From the NCBI RefSeq assembly GCF_901933205.1, contig NC_044574.1:47959609-48023608 (forward strand): 64,000 bases of DNA, written 5' to 3'. The stretch comes from Camarhynchus parvulus (taxonomy: Eukaryota > Chordata > Aves > Passeriformes > Thraupidae). Shown in pieces: positions 1 through 14,200 of this stretch. The notes below the pieces were generated by a model. It worked only from the letters and a program-made list of their open reading frames with translations. It was not told the DNA's origin and did not search any database. Both the position numbers and the translations under genes were made by a program. How positions within the stretch are numbered: the stretch's first letter is position 1; the number at the start of each line of letters is the position of its first letter.

Positions 1-1411
1 AAAGTATTAATGGTCATGTTGGAGGTCAAGGAGAGGAAGAAGACAAAAACACTTGTGAAATTGACTGGCAAGACTCGTAGTCAGATTTTCAGAATCTGAC
101 TCTATTACATATAATTTCAGAGTTATGAAGGCCATTAAGGTCCAGCAATGGAATCTTGTTTTTCTTTCTTGCTCACTTTTGATGATATTTGTATTAAATA
201 AAGCAAATAAAATAGACCCTTTCAAAATCCTCAGTGAGTATTTTGAATAGAAATTTGAAGCACTTCCAAAATGTTTATTCAGTAGAAATAAAGTTCTGAA
301 ATATATTTTGGAGTCCTATACTAGTTGTGAAAAATGTACACTTGATTTGCAGTTCTATTTTTTAATAAAATGTTTGTCAAACTTTTTTTTTTGTATTGCA
401 GCATAAAGTGTAGTCATTTAGTAATTAAAATATTGTACATATTTGGGGTTCCAGTAGTCAAAATAGTGATAAAGCTTTTAAGGCTCTAGCTGTAAAGAAT
501 ATGAAATATGTGAAATCTAGTGAATTTAATGGAAGAAATGCAACAGCACAGAACCAGTGACCTTATAAACATAACGTTCTTTTAGCAGAATGTTTAGCTA
601 TAAGTACATGGAAAAATATATGGTTTTGAGTTTCAAAAAAACAATTTTGTTATGAAAGCTAGTTTCAATCTATGCTTTCATGTTGTGCAGACTAAGGTAA
701 TTCATATCAATAAAATGCTTCAGTTCTTAAAGTCAACAGTTAATTTTAATGTACTGATGCAGAGATATAGAGAGAGTATACAACAAAGTTTATACGTAAA
801 CACTGCTTCTAGGCACATAATAAATGTTTATTAAAGATATTGAGATATGTTTCTTATTTAAATCATATGGTATTTACTTTGCTCGGCTCTTAAGACACTT
901 TTGTGTCTATCTCCTGGAAATTCTTACTAAGTAAGAAACTTGGTGAGTTTGATTGTGAGTGCAAGCTGTTGTCTTCTATTATTGCTTCTCCAAGATTGTA
1001 TTTTGATTTTGAAAGTAGCCTCCATATTGTCTGCAACTTCTAGTTGCTTGGCACCTCTTTGGAACTTCTTAATATTGTTTAGCTTATTTTAAAATTAGAA
1101 GTGGCCCTTTCTTCCTGTGTTTTATTTGTTGGACTATTCTTTTCCTGCTGGTCCTTCTTTGGTGTTTACAGTAAATAGAAAGGTAAGTGAGACTGATTTT
1201 GGTGATAGAGGAAGTTACAATCAACATGTTTGCCTTTTGTTGATTTATAAATGCTATGTAGTTGTACATATCCATCATTCTTTGATTTTTTGTGGAAGTG
1301 ACTTTAGAAAGTGCTGTTATTAAAGGCATTTGTTATTGCCATTTTTTATGTGTGGCACATGGAATTATTAATTTATGCCAGAAAAAAGATGATCTTCACA
1401 AATTAACTCTT

Positions 1412-1427
1412 TGTGTGTGTGTGTGTG
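1412..1427. repeat. (TG)8 microsatellite
   Basis: Eight uninterrupted TG units followed by CAC. It is a short dinucleotide repeat and could be length-variable among individuals. Confidence 0.95.
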
Positions 1428-1650
1428 CACAATTATACATGACTTGGTAAAAAAATTTTCTCCTTATCCAGACAAAAGTTGATTGAACTATTAATAAAAA
1501 GAAGTAGTTTTAATTCTTTATTTAAAGTCAAATTCTCTTTTGCATATTCTGTAAATGAAAGCTTCTACTAAGAAAAATATGACAAACATGGAAAGGTTTT
1601 TATTAAGGTCAAACTTTTGTGAAATGAGCTGCTTTTACAGTACATATGTT

Positions 1651-1674
1651 GGGAGGGAGGGGAGAAGAAGAGAA
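1651..1674 (+). repeat. Homopurine tract with three G-runs
   Basis: A purine-only stretch beginning GGGAGGGAGGGGAGAAG. Three runs of three or more Gs are present, one short of a canonical G-quadruplex. Triplex-type structure is possible; no function is implied. Confidence 0.8.
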
Positions 1675-3430
1675 CAAAGGCAAAAAAAAGCTGCATTTTT
1701 AAAGGATGATTAGGGTCTTGTTTCAGAATCTGAGAACTAATTCTATCAGTGAGGAGAATTTTGTAATTTTTCTTAGAAGCTAGAAAAGTGTTTTTTCATA
1801 CATCCGCTTAGAGAAGTGAGTTCATAAAAATGTTGTAAATTAAGTAGTACATACATGATATGTAATGGCAGTGCTGATATTATTTGACTAGAGACAGTCT
1901 TTTCCTATATTTTGGTAGGGTGAATATGAGGAAGATACAGAACAAAGTAAAACCGAGGCGTGGGAGGAAAGATTAAGGAAAAAAGGAAAACAGCATATTT
2001 TATCAGTTTTCTTTTCATGAGGAATAACCTGAAAATGAATAAAATTATAGCTCAAAAAAGAACTTTTTTTTACATTGCTGCCTTTGAGAAGCATATCCAA
2101 CATTATTAGAAATTAATTCTGATGTTATCTTTTGAAGGTCAAGTGAAATTGTACTTCTGGATATAGACTACAAACCAGGCATGTTATCTGTGCAATTAGA
2201 AGCAACATGCTACACTAAAGAGAGTGAAAACTATTCCAATTTACTCGTAGGGAAGAATATATGTCTTCATTTTATTACAACGTTTCCAAGTGTAACAATA
2301 TTAATCTCTAGTTTTATACCTCACTTAGTTCTGCAAAGACACATTGTAAGACTTAAGAAAACAAAGATTAGAAAATGGGAACATGATTTTCAGGGTTTTT
2401 TCACAAGTAGATTCAGCTGCTCGTAGTTTTTTCTTTTCACATATTTATAAAATGCGATGTAATAACCTCAGATGAGCATTCAGTACAGGGACAGGAAATT
2501 GGTAACTGAAATAATTTATCTCTAACAAAAAAATAGATTCCAAATAGTGTGTTGTAATATCTGATGCATTTAATTTCTGTAAATTATTCAACTGGGACTC
2601 AGGTGTTTTTTTCCTTTCCTTTGTCATCCTCTCTGCACCACTCCTTCCCATCTCCCCCTCCCACATTTCTAGGTATATTGTATGGAAATTACATGTTTTC
2701 ATAATTTTAAATCTTAGGGTTTTAAATTCACCTCTCAGACCTAATTAAGTTCATCCTGTTTCTTTCAAAGGTGCTGAACTGTGTCTCTCAGAGAAGGGGC
2801 TCAGCAGTGTTCAGTCCTTCTGCAAATAACATACTGGAAATGTAGGCGCTTTTATTTTAGATAGTTAAATATTGATTCAGAAGGCTCATCTTAAGCCTTT
2901 TCATTTGGAAATATACCTTTTGATGGGCTTCTTAGTTTCTAAATTCTGCACTTTTCTATCTTGAGTAGGCCACTGGTGGGACTAAACTGGTGGGACAAGT
3001 GGTCAAGTGGATGTGATTAAGGAACTGCTGGCTGATATGCTTAAGATGCTGATTCTTTTAATATTTGAGTAGTAAAAATTGGAGTTGTGCTACCAAAACA
3101 TCAGCCTTTCCTTTGGTATATGCCAACATTGTAGCGTTTAAATTACTACAATTTCAACATATTAATATAAGAACATTTGATATTGCACAGCAAAAATTCT
3201 TGAATTATTGCATCAAATATAAAGAACGTGTTTTAGTTTGTGGAAAGGATATTTTAAAAAATTGAATACACAATTTATTTGTATTGAGGGTTTCTCAAGG
3301 TTAAAAATAACTTTGGACCAGAATCTGTATGGATAAAGAGCACTCAAACGAGCTAGTTCTTGTTGACATAACTTGGCTTTATACAGTGCTGTTGTATTAA
3401 ATGATTTGGAGTATATGAGAGTATAGAATA

Positions 3431-3740
3431 ATATAACTGGTGGGTCCATGTACGCACGTCCCTGCCTTGCCTTTCCTGCTTCCCCCTCAGCAGCGATGCT
3501 GCACCCAGACCCTGCCTGAGCCCATGGTGAGTTGCCCTGCCTGGCAGCTTTGCCTGTGCCCTTCAGCTCCAACTGCCATCACACAGGGCTTGAAAGCCAT
3601 GGGAAATTGTGTGCTGACCCAGCAGATCTGCAGGGTGTTTGTACGACTCACAGAGGTCTAGAAAAGGGGCCGTGCATCTTGTACCTCTGTGGGGTTTATG
3701 TTGGGGCATACACTTCGAGCAGAGGCTGATATTTAATGTT
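3431..3740 (+). other. GC-richer island with exon-like signals
   Basis: This block is clearly richer in C and G than its flanks. It includes a strong acceptor-like tract ending at 3,490 (TTCCTGCTTCCCCCTCAG) and a donor-like GTGAGT at 3,527, bounding a 36-nt open segment. Overlapping open frames of 65-73 codons on the plus strand and 119 on the minus strand are present, but none encodes a recognisable protein. A small exon of a non-coding or unknown transcript is possible; chance is at least as likely. Confidence 0.2.
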
Positions 3741-4888
3741 AGTGCAAGAAATCAGGCTCTGTCATACGGAGACAAATATTTCTGTAACTCTTGACTCTTT
3801 CTTAGCTCAATCTATGAGTCTTCTGAAGTGAGAATTGCAAAACTGTAATATGTTACTGTAATATTTAATATATGATAGTCTGTAGTAGAGGATAATTTTC
3901 TCTTCTCATTCATTCATCATTTAAAAAAACCAAAACAAACAAAGAAAAACCCCAAACAGAGCAAAACCCCACCAAAATGAATCTGAAGTTTATAATAAAT
4001 TAAACAGATAAATGGAATAATAAAACCAGGACATACGATTATTTTAAATAATATTCTAAAAAATCTGGTATTAAAGTTGCGCCAGAAGAAACTGCTACAG
4101 TAGTTGGCTGTATCATAAATATTTTTGTTCTCATTGATATATTTAGTATAAATTAAGCCATAACTTACATTAATTTGTATTGCAATTCAGTTGTCCATTA
4201 CAATAGGCAATAATTTATAATAGAGAGTAAATTATATTACAATTTTTCTGATTGCTGATGTATGGAATTGATTTTTATTGCTTGTTTCCCTGAAAAAAGT
4301 CCAATAATCTTACAGAACAATATAAGAATATGGAAGGCATTGATTTTTAAGTCTGTTGTTGTTTGTAGCTTTGGTGTCATTAATTTATCTGAGTTGATGT
4401 ACCCCTCCACAGCTAATTACATTTTATGTTAATGTATGTTAGCATTTTTATTTTCTCTGTTTCTTTCTTATAAATCCTTCTGTGACTTAACTGTCAATTT
4501 TGATTTCAAACACCAATTTTAGATAAAAGCCATAATTTAAGATTTGAAAATTATTTTGGAGACTTTGTGGCAAATTGTGTAAAAATGACTTCTAGAATTC
4601 CTCTTTGCAAAAGAGAGGACAAACAGTTGTGTTTGCCATAACTGTGAAAATAAATGACCCTTTCAGCTGCCCAAGATGTAGAATAATCCAGTTGTGTCTT
4701 TAAAAAAAACCAAAACAGCAAACAATCAGAAATGCACACAAAAGCTTGCCAAACAAACAAAAAACATCTCCCCAAATACATCCCCAAGAAAACTGCTAAA
4801 CAATATAAAGCCTAACTGGGAGTTACTTTGGGACTCACCAAGGATGTGCTCCTGATTTCAAGCATTTGGATGCATGTGTCTCATTAGG

Positions 4889-4942
4889 TTTTGTTTGTTT
4901 GTTTTTGTTTTGGGGTTTTTTTCTTTCTTTTTTTTTTTCTTC
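4889..4942 (+). repeat. T-rich low-complexity tract
   Basis: Mixture of TTTG units, a TTTTGGGGTTTT core (4,910-4,919 is one of the recurrent 10-mers of this window) and a run of T interrupted by C. It could be an old antisense poly(A) remnant, but no retroposed body is visible beside it. Confidence 0.9.
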
Positions 4943-4965
4943 ATGCTTTACTTCATGCTTCATGC
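4939..4965 (+). repeat. CTTCATGC short tandem cluster
   Basis: The octamer CTTCATGC starts at 4,939 and again at 4,951, and a third copy overlaps the second by one base and ends at 4,965. This looks like local replication slippage next to the T-rich tract. Confidence 0.85.
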
Positions 4966-6548
4966 AAAATATTCCATCCTTTATTTGAGAGGTGAATTAA
5001 CTTCTGGTATGGTATGTACTGAAGCGTTGAAAATCACATGGGAAGCCTTAGATGGAAGGGCTTAGTCTGTACTATGAAGATTCTCATGTCCTTGTGTTGT
5101 CTCTTGTTTAAAATAGTTTCATTTATAATTGAATCATTATCATCATCAGGCACATCCCATTTCCAATTTCATTCTGGGCTTAGTGCTACCAAAGGGTTAA
5201 GAGTTTAGAAACAGACCTGAAATGTTGAACAGGGATGCTGATACTAGAAGAGGAAAATTTGTTCTGGCATGAAAAGTATCTTCAAGATTCATTTTATCTA
5301 GCAGAAATTTCTCCCTCTGTCATTCCTAATAGTTGGGAGGTTTAGGAGAGTGTGTGCTAGGAGAGAAGGGGGAACATATATGAGAAAGGGCCCCCTCTCC
5401 AAACTCCTGAGCAGTAGATGGGATTTTCTGGAAATACTTAGATCATACCAATAAATAAAGACTAGCACATGGTCCTAAGAAACAATGTTTTTGCATATAC
5501 GGTAAAAAAACAATAATCTAGTCTCAGAGTCACAGCTGCAGTGGCACAATGACTCACAGTCTCTGAAGTCTGGGATACTCCCTTTATAAAACGGAGTGGA
5601 ATGAACTGCTGTTCAGATGCAAAATCTTCTCTAAGACCCACAACTGAGCTTTGAACAGAAATGTTTTAACTCATCAGCAAAAAGTGGCTTAGTTCAGAAG
5701 TAGAAAGAAGCTGAGAGCAGGATGAAAAACCATACAAGTAAGATATGAATAAAAAGTGAGTTCTCCCACTCCCCCCAAATCCTTAAGCAAGAAATTGAGA
5801 TTCCTGTTTTGGTGGTTTGATCCCCTTCTTATTCACCCCTCTATATTAAAAAAAGTAATATTTAAAAAGTTGCTATTTGGATGTATTTTAACGAAGTTCT
5901 TCCTTGGGGCATTGTTCACGTTCAGTCTCTTCAAGTGCACATGCTATAGAAAAAAAAGATATTTTCTGTTCTCAGTAAAGATTTTTTAAGCAGACAATAA
6001 AATTCCTACAGTTTAACCTGGTTTTTATACATAGATATTTTGCTGTAGGACTTAAGCATTTGAGAAAAAAAAATGTAGTTTTAATTAGAATTGCTACTAT
6101 TTACCAACAGAAGCATTGTAACTTGATGGTCCTGCACTATAAACAAGGTTTATAGAGAAGGAACATGCAGTTTTTGGACTGGTATAATTGTAAAAAAGGG
6201 TCTGCTGCTGAATGTGCAAATCCTTCTTTAAGTCACTTTTTAGTAGTGCTTTAAATCCTTGTTACTTTATGCCTGCTTATTCTTTAAAGTATAGCAGTTA
6301 GTTAATAATGCCAATATATCATACTCGGCTGCTCGCCAAGCTGCTGTGTATGAAGTCCAAGGAAGTTAACAGGACGTCTGCTTCCAGGGGGGCAGGCTAA
6401 GGGGAACCCGCACGCAACCCACCCTGCTGTAGCAGTGCTCCCTGCCTGGGGTGTTGCCCAGAACAAAATGGTTTTTTCTACAGTTTAGACTGGATGGAAG
6501 CAAATGGAGTCCTTCATCTCCATCTTTATTTTTTTGTTGGTTTGGGAG

Positions 6549-6586
6549 CAGAAAAAAAAAAGGGCAGCAAAAAATAAAAAAAATCA
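6549..6586 (+). repeat. A-rich low-complexity tract
   Basis: Runs of A broken by GGGCAGC and single T residues. There is no retroposon body next to it and no target duplication that I can see. Confidence 0.85.
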
Positions 6587-8234
6587 GCTACTTCCATTTG
6601 CAACAGTGCAAATAATATGGCACAATTTATGTTATGAAACTCTAAGTGAGGGAGAGATTTAAAAGTCCAAAGAGGATCCCTGTGTGGCTCTAGATATCCC
6701 TTGTGGAGGAAATAGAAAGAAAGGTTTCCTGGAGCAACCTGTAGAAGGGATTGTCTGTGTACCTGAAATGCTTTTGCAGTGTCAGTCAGCAGGAGGGCCA
6801 GTGGAAGCCAGAGCCATGGGGCTTGTTGAGGTGGACCCTTTGGTGGGCTGTGATGTTGGCTGTGCTATGCCAAATGTTATCCTTAAACATTGCTGTATTA
6901 ATGTAATAATGTGCCTCAAGTACAGCAGACTGCAAAGCTGTGTCAGTCTGGGCACTCTCTCATTCCTGCTTTCTGATCACCTCTGTGTAGTGGAGCAGCC
7001 AGTATTTCTGATGTTCTGTTCGTTGTAGGCCCATGCACTTGGAAATGAAAACTGGGAGAAACCTTACATTATCTGGTGCCACATGCATTCATATGGAAAT
7101 ATAAAGCTCAGCTCTCAACTGGAGCCCTTTTCCCATTGCATTTAAGTGCCAAACAAACCAAATCAGAACAAAACCGATCCTACCCCTATATCTGAAAGGA
7201 ACTGTGTTCAGGTATGGTATGATCAAAAGCCTTCCTCAGCAGTGATGCCTGTGTGCTCTCTTTGTTCTGGCCCTCTTCTTGGATTTTGTAGAAAGCTTCA
7301 GAACTCTCATATTGAAGTTATTGTTGCTATGATCTGAAACAATAGCAGCATAGTAACTTTCAGAGGAAAATGGCTTGTCGTACTTGGTGCTTTTGAAATG
7401 AAAATCCTGGTCATTTGTGCCTGTGTATTAGGAAGCTCAAGTCTGTGTTAAATGTGTGAGACTATAAAAAGGGTGTGTTTTGAAATTTTACCTTTCAAGT
7501 AATAATAGACAATATTAATTAAACCCTTTAATTTTAGCTGAAATGTGCCAGGGATAGCCTTTTAATATTTGGTACCATCTTCTATCCCTTTGGAAAACCA
7601 CAATTTCTTAAGAATTCATTCTTCAAAGACATCCTATAGTTGTGGACATATTTCTGTTTGACTCTGTGCCAAATGAAGGAAAGAAAAAATTTTGACAAAG
7701 TACAAAGTAATATTCCAAAATACAAAGAGAACCAATACAGCTAAAGATAGGTTTTATGGGAAAAATATATCCATATGAAAATCGTGAAATTTCATACACA
7801 TACAGAGCCTTCCTTAAATAGTGCATGTTTCTGTGCCTTTGCTGAAAATTCAAGGCTTTTTGTAGGTACTGCTTTAGTAGTGTAATTTTCCTTCAGATGT
7901 TAGCAGAATTTAAAGAACCTCTAAACTATTTTAAAATGAGAAGCAATGTTGTATTGTTTAGCAATCCAAAATGCAGACATAAAAAATCCCCCTAACAACA
8001 ACTCTACGGAGAACGTGAAATAAATCTACAGGAGTCACAAAGATGTCATAAGGATTCAGATTTACACTTTTGGTGAACTTGAGACTTTGCTGCTTCTTAT
8101 AAAGAAAAATGTTCCTAGAAGTGGAGCTGTGTTACTCTTCTTAATAATGATACATTAAGAACATTATTACTGTATCTTTCTTACAAGACAGAATACTTTT
8201 TTCTCAATTCCAAAATATTCAGAATGTGTTAGAA

Positions 8235-8249
8235 GTGTGTGTGTATATA
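8235..8249. repeat. Short (GT)n(AT)n repeat
   Basis: Alternating purine-pyrimidine tract, about five GT units running into TATATA. Minor microsatellite. Confidence 0.85.
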
Positions 8250-11200
8250 AAAATGTATTTTAAAAATCTATAGATCTAATTTTTTAAAAAAAAGTCCCGT
8301 TTTCAAAACTGAAAGACTGCGTACTCTGAGTTTAAATACTTTGTCCAAGTAGTAATGTTTTTTTCTACACAGAATTTCTTTCTTGCATCAAGAGTAAAAA
8401 TGCAGTGTTTCTCTGACTGGTCCTGTGCAACATGAAGCCTGCTACTGGCCAGCACATAATTTTAGAATTTTAGGATGTTAGGTGCCTAAACTTGTAGCCC
8501 TGATGCAGCTGCTATGGATGTGTTTAAGCTTTTTAGAAGCTCATGCACATAGAAAAACAAGAAGTCACAAAACTGGATGCTATAAAACAACAGAAAGAAG
8601 CACTCATGTTTTCAGTTTCTTAAACCATATCTTGATAAAATATTTAGTAAGGTGAACTGTGTCACGGGCAAATGCTGTGCGGGCATCTTGTTTTAATTCT
8701 GGTCTGCACTCACTAGCTCTGCAGGCTTGCATTTGATCTCTGAGCCAAGATAAAGCTCACAATGAGAACCAAACACGGCAAATAAACAGAAATGTCTGCT
8801 TTGGTAAAGGGTGTAAAACAGAAGTATTCCACTAGGTCCAACAGTATGTGCCACCAGGCACTGTTATTCTCATGGCCATGGTTCTGAGACAGCATCCTCA
8901 GACAGGAGTGACAAATTGTGGTAGTGGAGGAGACGGGGCTGCTGAACTCCAGGGAAAGTTGAGAGAGGCGGCTGCGGGTGCTCAGGAGAGACACGGCTGC
9001 CCAGGGCACCACAGTCACTGCTGTGCTGCAAGTGTAGCTTCGCTTGTAGTCTGGTTTAGGTTACCATGGCAGGCAAGGACGAACATAAAATGAATGGATT
9101 TTCATTACCCTTTCCCAAGTGCAACTTTTATGTGCCTTACCCATCTGAGTCTGGGGATTTTATGTGACGCTTCTGTAACAATGTTTTTTCTTAATTAATA
9201 ATCCCTAAGAAACTGGTCATTATCAGCAGTTTATGAGTACTTTGAAACTTAGGGCTGTCAGAGAATTATTTCCTCAAAAAGATGAAGGTTTGGGACATGG
9301 TGCTTTTTTAATAGTCTCCAACTCTTTGTTTGTTAGAGCTAGATTTGGACACCACTAGAACATTTATTCAGGATAATCTGTGGCTTCAGACTGCTTTCCA
9401 TCACTGAGGAAACATGAGAGACTAAGTTCTTCGAACTCTAACCTTCCCCTTGTCTCCCTGTCTGAAAGGATGAGGGAACACATTTCGGAGTACAGTCGTT
9501 TAAATATTTAGTAGTGACTTTACTGCTTACTGCTCTTCATTTCAAAGGGGTTAGCCCCAGAAATAAGCACAGCTGCTGCATACTCAGGAGTAAGTGTTTT
9601 CAGGGTGGCGCCTTAACACAGCATTTGTACAGGACTTGTGTGGTATTAACAATTTTAGGTCCTGAACCTGCAAACACTTATGCGTTTCAGTGACTTTACT
9701 CTTGAGAACAGTCTAGCAGTACTCACATGAGTGTGATTATGGACACCCGTAAGTGCTCACAAGATCCTGGCATTAGTTTTCAAAGGGATTGTAAACTCTA
9801 TGGACCATTGCAGAAATATATATGCTGCAGTGACCTGTGAAATTGTCACATATATATTTAGCTATATGAAGTAAATGGTGCATTCCTTGTCCTCAGTTCT
9901 GTGAATGCCTAAATGAATGAGTAGATTTACTCATGCAAGTAAACCAAAGCAAATGTAAGAAATTATACAGGATTGCTTACAAGAGTAAAGCTGGACATAC
10001 GTTTATGTGTTTGTAGGTCTGTCCTGCACACTTTAGTGTTAAAAGATGTGATTTTATTCCATGTGTGGAATCACAAATGCAGTGCTCTGGATTCAAATAA
10101 GAAAAATAAATTGATGAGTTTGCAGGGTGAAACAAAATCAACCAAAAATTTCTGCTGAAAAGGTATCTGGTAACTGCAGTGAAGGTGAATCAAAAAATTA
10201 TGAGAAAAATTAGGAATTTAAATTTTGTTTTTTATATTTTTAAAAAATCAATTTGTATAAAATGTGTAAACATTAAATTATGTCACTGGACCAAAAATGG
10301 CCCAATGATATTATTAGTTCTTGCTTCTTTCTCTTCCCTGTCTTCTGTTGCATTTGGGTGAAATCCCTCAAAATGTTACTTAAAAATAGTAATATGTTGT
10401 GTAGTTATCCTTTTATTGGGAAATAATCAGCATTTCATGTTTCTGAGCTCTTAAAAATAAGAAAAATCAAGAAAAGGCAGTATCTCTGTGTTCTTTAGTA
10501 TATGGGGCAGATAATACAGAAGGCAACAAAGACACCTTTAATGTTGTTCTCTAATAGAAGTAAGAGAGACAATTCCATTGAAGCAGCTTAAATATTTTCA
10601 TTGTGTTTTAAAAAGCATTCTTGTGATTTGTCCCATTGTTAGAGGGCACAGAATGGATATAGTGTGTCTGTCTTCAGATGCAAACTAGGCTTTGCTTTGC
10701 AGAGCCACCTGAACTTAAAATATCAATGTCTGAGAACTGAGCAATTCATTCCACTGTTTAAGAAAATTGTGCTAACATATTAAGCATTTAAACATCAGGG
10801 ATGTTTTTTTGAGCTATTATTGGAGAGCTGCTTGGGGACTGCTATTATGATTTGTAGTTGCTATGGAAACTTTTTAATACCAGCAGTTTGGGAACAAGAA
10901 ATTGGAAGTAATTTTTGCATTCTTAAATCTGGTTTCCTGATGATAAAAGGGACAATTGTGGATTAATAGATTGTTACCAAAGCTTTCCACAAGATTTTAA
11001 GTTTATTAATCTACAGAAACAGGAGAGAAAAAATTATACTAATAAACTTTTATAAAGAAATAGGAAGAAATAATGATAACTATTTTTCATCTTCTGCAAA
11101 CTAATCAATTCAAACTCCAGGATTTTAATATATTCTCACAAAAATACAGAGCTGATCAAAAAGTGGGTTTTGTAAAAACCCCAAACAACTTCTAAATTAT

Positions 11201-14200
11201 TTTAATAAAAAGGTGAGATAATTATGACTAAAACCCACTAATTATTACATGAAACATATATGCATTTAAAGTATTTAATTTATCTTCTTTGTTTACATCA
11301 TGTAATCTTGTTACAATAAAAAGCATTTATTAATATGATGAAGATTTTATACTCATTTGGGAGCCTGATGACAGGTTTTCATTTCTGGATTTCAAGCAAT
11401 AACATACCTAGAAAGATTGAAAAATTCTAAAACAGTTTTGAGAACAAAAACACTTGAGCTGGCTAAATTTTTTTTAATATTGGAAGGTAAACTTAAACCC
11501 ACTGCAAAGCAATAATGATTTAAATTTGTTTGCAAAATTATTTTAAAAGTGGTGTTTTCTTGTAGAGTATTTAAATTGATTCTTATTCATTAATGTTTTT
11601 GTTGTTAATTTCTAGTGATAAGATATTAGTAAACAAGATTTGAAGGAAAGCTTTTTTTAATTTATATTTGAAAAATTGTCTACCACTGTAATTTTATTAC
11701 TAAAATTGTTGTTTTCATGTTTATCCAGTTTGGTAGAAGTTTGATTTATAACTTAATTTTGGCACACAAAGTCTAACTACTCTAAAAAATTTTATGGCAT
11801 TGCTACTCCTCTCTTTGAAATTAATGGCTTTCTTAAGAATCATAAGTGGAATTTTTAAAAAGCAACATCAGAAATAAAACATTGACAAATGTAACCTGCA
11901 TAGGTGCTGAAAATTTTCTTAGAGTATTTAATTTTAATAATATATTTTTGTTTCAAGCTAGTTTAAATTTCACCTAGAGGCTTTGTGTTTGTGAGGCACC
12001 TAATATTTTATAAAATTAATGTTCAAAGTTACTGTAGCATAAAAATTTAAATTTAAATATTGATTAGATCTCTTCATTTTGCTTTCCTGCTTGTGAACTT
12101 GTCAATTGATTTCCACAGGGATATGAAAAATAGGTTTTAGACAGAGATAATCCACTATAATCCCAAAACAGAAAAATCAGGGGACAAAATGGTCACAGCA
12201 ATAAATTATTCTTTTAAACATTCTTGTTACCTTGATTCCTCCAAAATTTTCCAAATCCCCTGCTTAAGGTCACAGGAAATATGAACCCCAACAAAAACTT
12301 AAAATCAGGAGGTTGATAATACATTTTCAAAAATTATAGATTATTTAAAATAACATTAATTATATTAATTATAATTTATTCTTTTAAATTGCTAGTCATA
12401 TTTATAGTAATGACATTTTTTACTATATTTCCATTGCGTGGAAATTCTGTTTTCATTGATTAGATAATGCTTTACAATGTTGCATGAAGTTCAAAGTTGG
12501 CTCCAGTCATTTCACATCAATCTCTACAAAAACATGTGTTCTCATAGACAGATGGGCACAGACCAACTTCTGTGAATGGAGTCCTGTACTTGGAATTTTA
12601 AGGTGGGGGAAAGTGAACTTCATGAATGTGTTTTTGTGATTTTGCCCTCCCTCCTTACTTCTGTTAGTCTAGAGTCAGAAAAAATCTTTATGCAACATGC
12701 ATATTTGTCTTCCATGGATATATGCTGACCGACATTTGTTTGTAAAATAAACTGTTTTGCACCAATTACCATCTGTTTAAGGAAGTCAATATTGTACACA
12801 CATCGTGCTCTAATATGACCACAGAGATGCAAATGAGATTTTAGGAAAGAAGAGTAAAGATTTAGGAGCAGGAAGTTGGTATAGTAAATACAGGCATTTT
12901 TGCAGTTGCCCTAAAAATGCACATTACTGATGATGGTAGGACTCATGTTTAAAAGGTTTGCAATATAATATTTTGCTGTAATCAATATATTTGGTAGAGG
13001 GAATGTGTAATTTTTGATATTATATAGATGCTTTATGGACTAATAACCTTTTGCAGTACATATAAACTATCATCCAGAAAATTTCCTGTTTAATTAGAGG
13101 CATAAGTTACAAGTAGAAATTTCTGTTCAATAATATTACTTCAAGAAATAAAGATATAATACTGTTAGAACATTTCACTGTGCACTAATTTAAGACACAT
13201 AGTGAATCATGCAGCACACAAAATTTGTAATTTGGACTTTGCAAGTTTTAACTTTAGCTTTATTTCAGTGTAATTATTCAAATACTGTTAAAGCATGCAC
13301 CAAACTGGCTATGACGGAGAATATTTTGTTAGAGGGGTGTGGGAATTGCAAGGATTTTGGCTGAAACAAAGATTCAAAATCAATACGCTCTTGGAAGGGA
13401 GGTAAATTTGAGCCAAGCTGACCTCTCTTTGCAGCTAATGTACAAGCTAGGAATTATTAGTGTTCACTCAGAGAAAAGTTTTAATGCAAGCTGAAAATAC
13501 TTATTTTAGAACAAACATGGAAAATTGAAGGACAAGCTTACCTATTTGATTAAATGCAAAAATGAGACTGCATGCAGGATTTTGTTGTGCTGTGATAGAA
13601 CTTATTTTACCAGTCACTTTCATAACCTTTAAACAGCCTTAAATAGTACATATGAAAAACACATTCATAACAGATTCCCCATAGGGAATTTTCTTTGGTT
13701 TAAGAAAATTTTATTAAAGATTGGCATTGCAAATAACATTTTTCATAACTATATGTAGACCTGTTAAAATTTTTATTAAAACTGGAGTTTGGCCTGTTCT
13801 TTTTCATCATTCTATCAGATATTAAACTCCAGCAGCAGCTGTAGGAAATGGAGAAAGGGATTTTCAAAGGGATTTGAGTCTCCCTGTCTCCGTGCCTTTA
13901 GTGATCATATTATCATAACTATCACACATAACAAAGCTCTAAATCTGTAATTCAGATAAAGTAGTCAGGACTTTGAAATACAAAAATCCAAACATATGCT
14001 GTAACATTTTTTTTGCAATGCCGGTTCCTTTAACATGGATTTTGTAAACTTGGGGAGGTATCCAACAGATTTTGTGTACTAACACATGCTAAACGACATT
14101 ATTACTTAAATGTTTGATGGAGATTTAATTAAAGGTATGTTCCATTATACCTACAGTAGTTCCACTAAGAATGTACCAGATACTGTTCTACCAGATGTTG

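Larger units (their letters stand above)
1..3430. other. AT-rich non-coding DNA
   Basis: Six-frame reading shows only short chance open frames (up to 85 codons). No mobile element, RNA gene or promoter is recognised; a TG microsatellite and a homopurine tract are listed separately. Confidence 0.7.

Noticed and set aside
3213..3572. 119-codon minus-strand open frame
   Set aside because: It spans the GC-richer island and adjoining AT-rich DNA with a sharp change in composition midway, unlike a real exon, and matches nothing I recognise.
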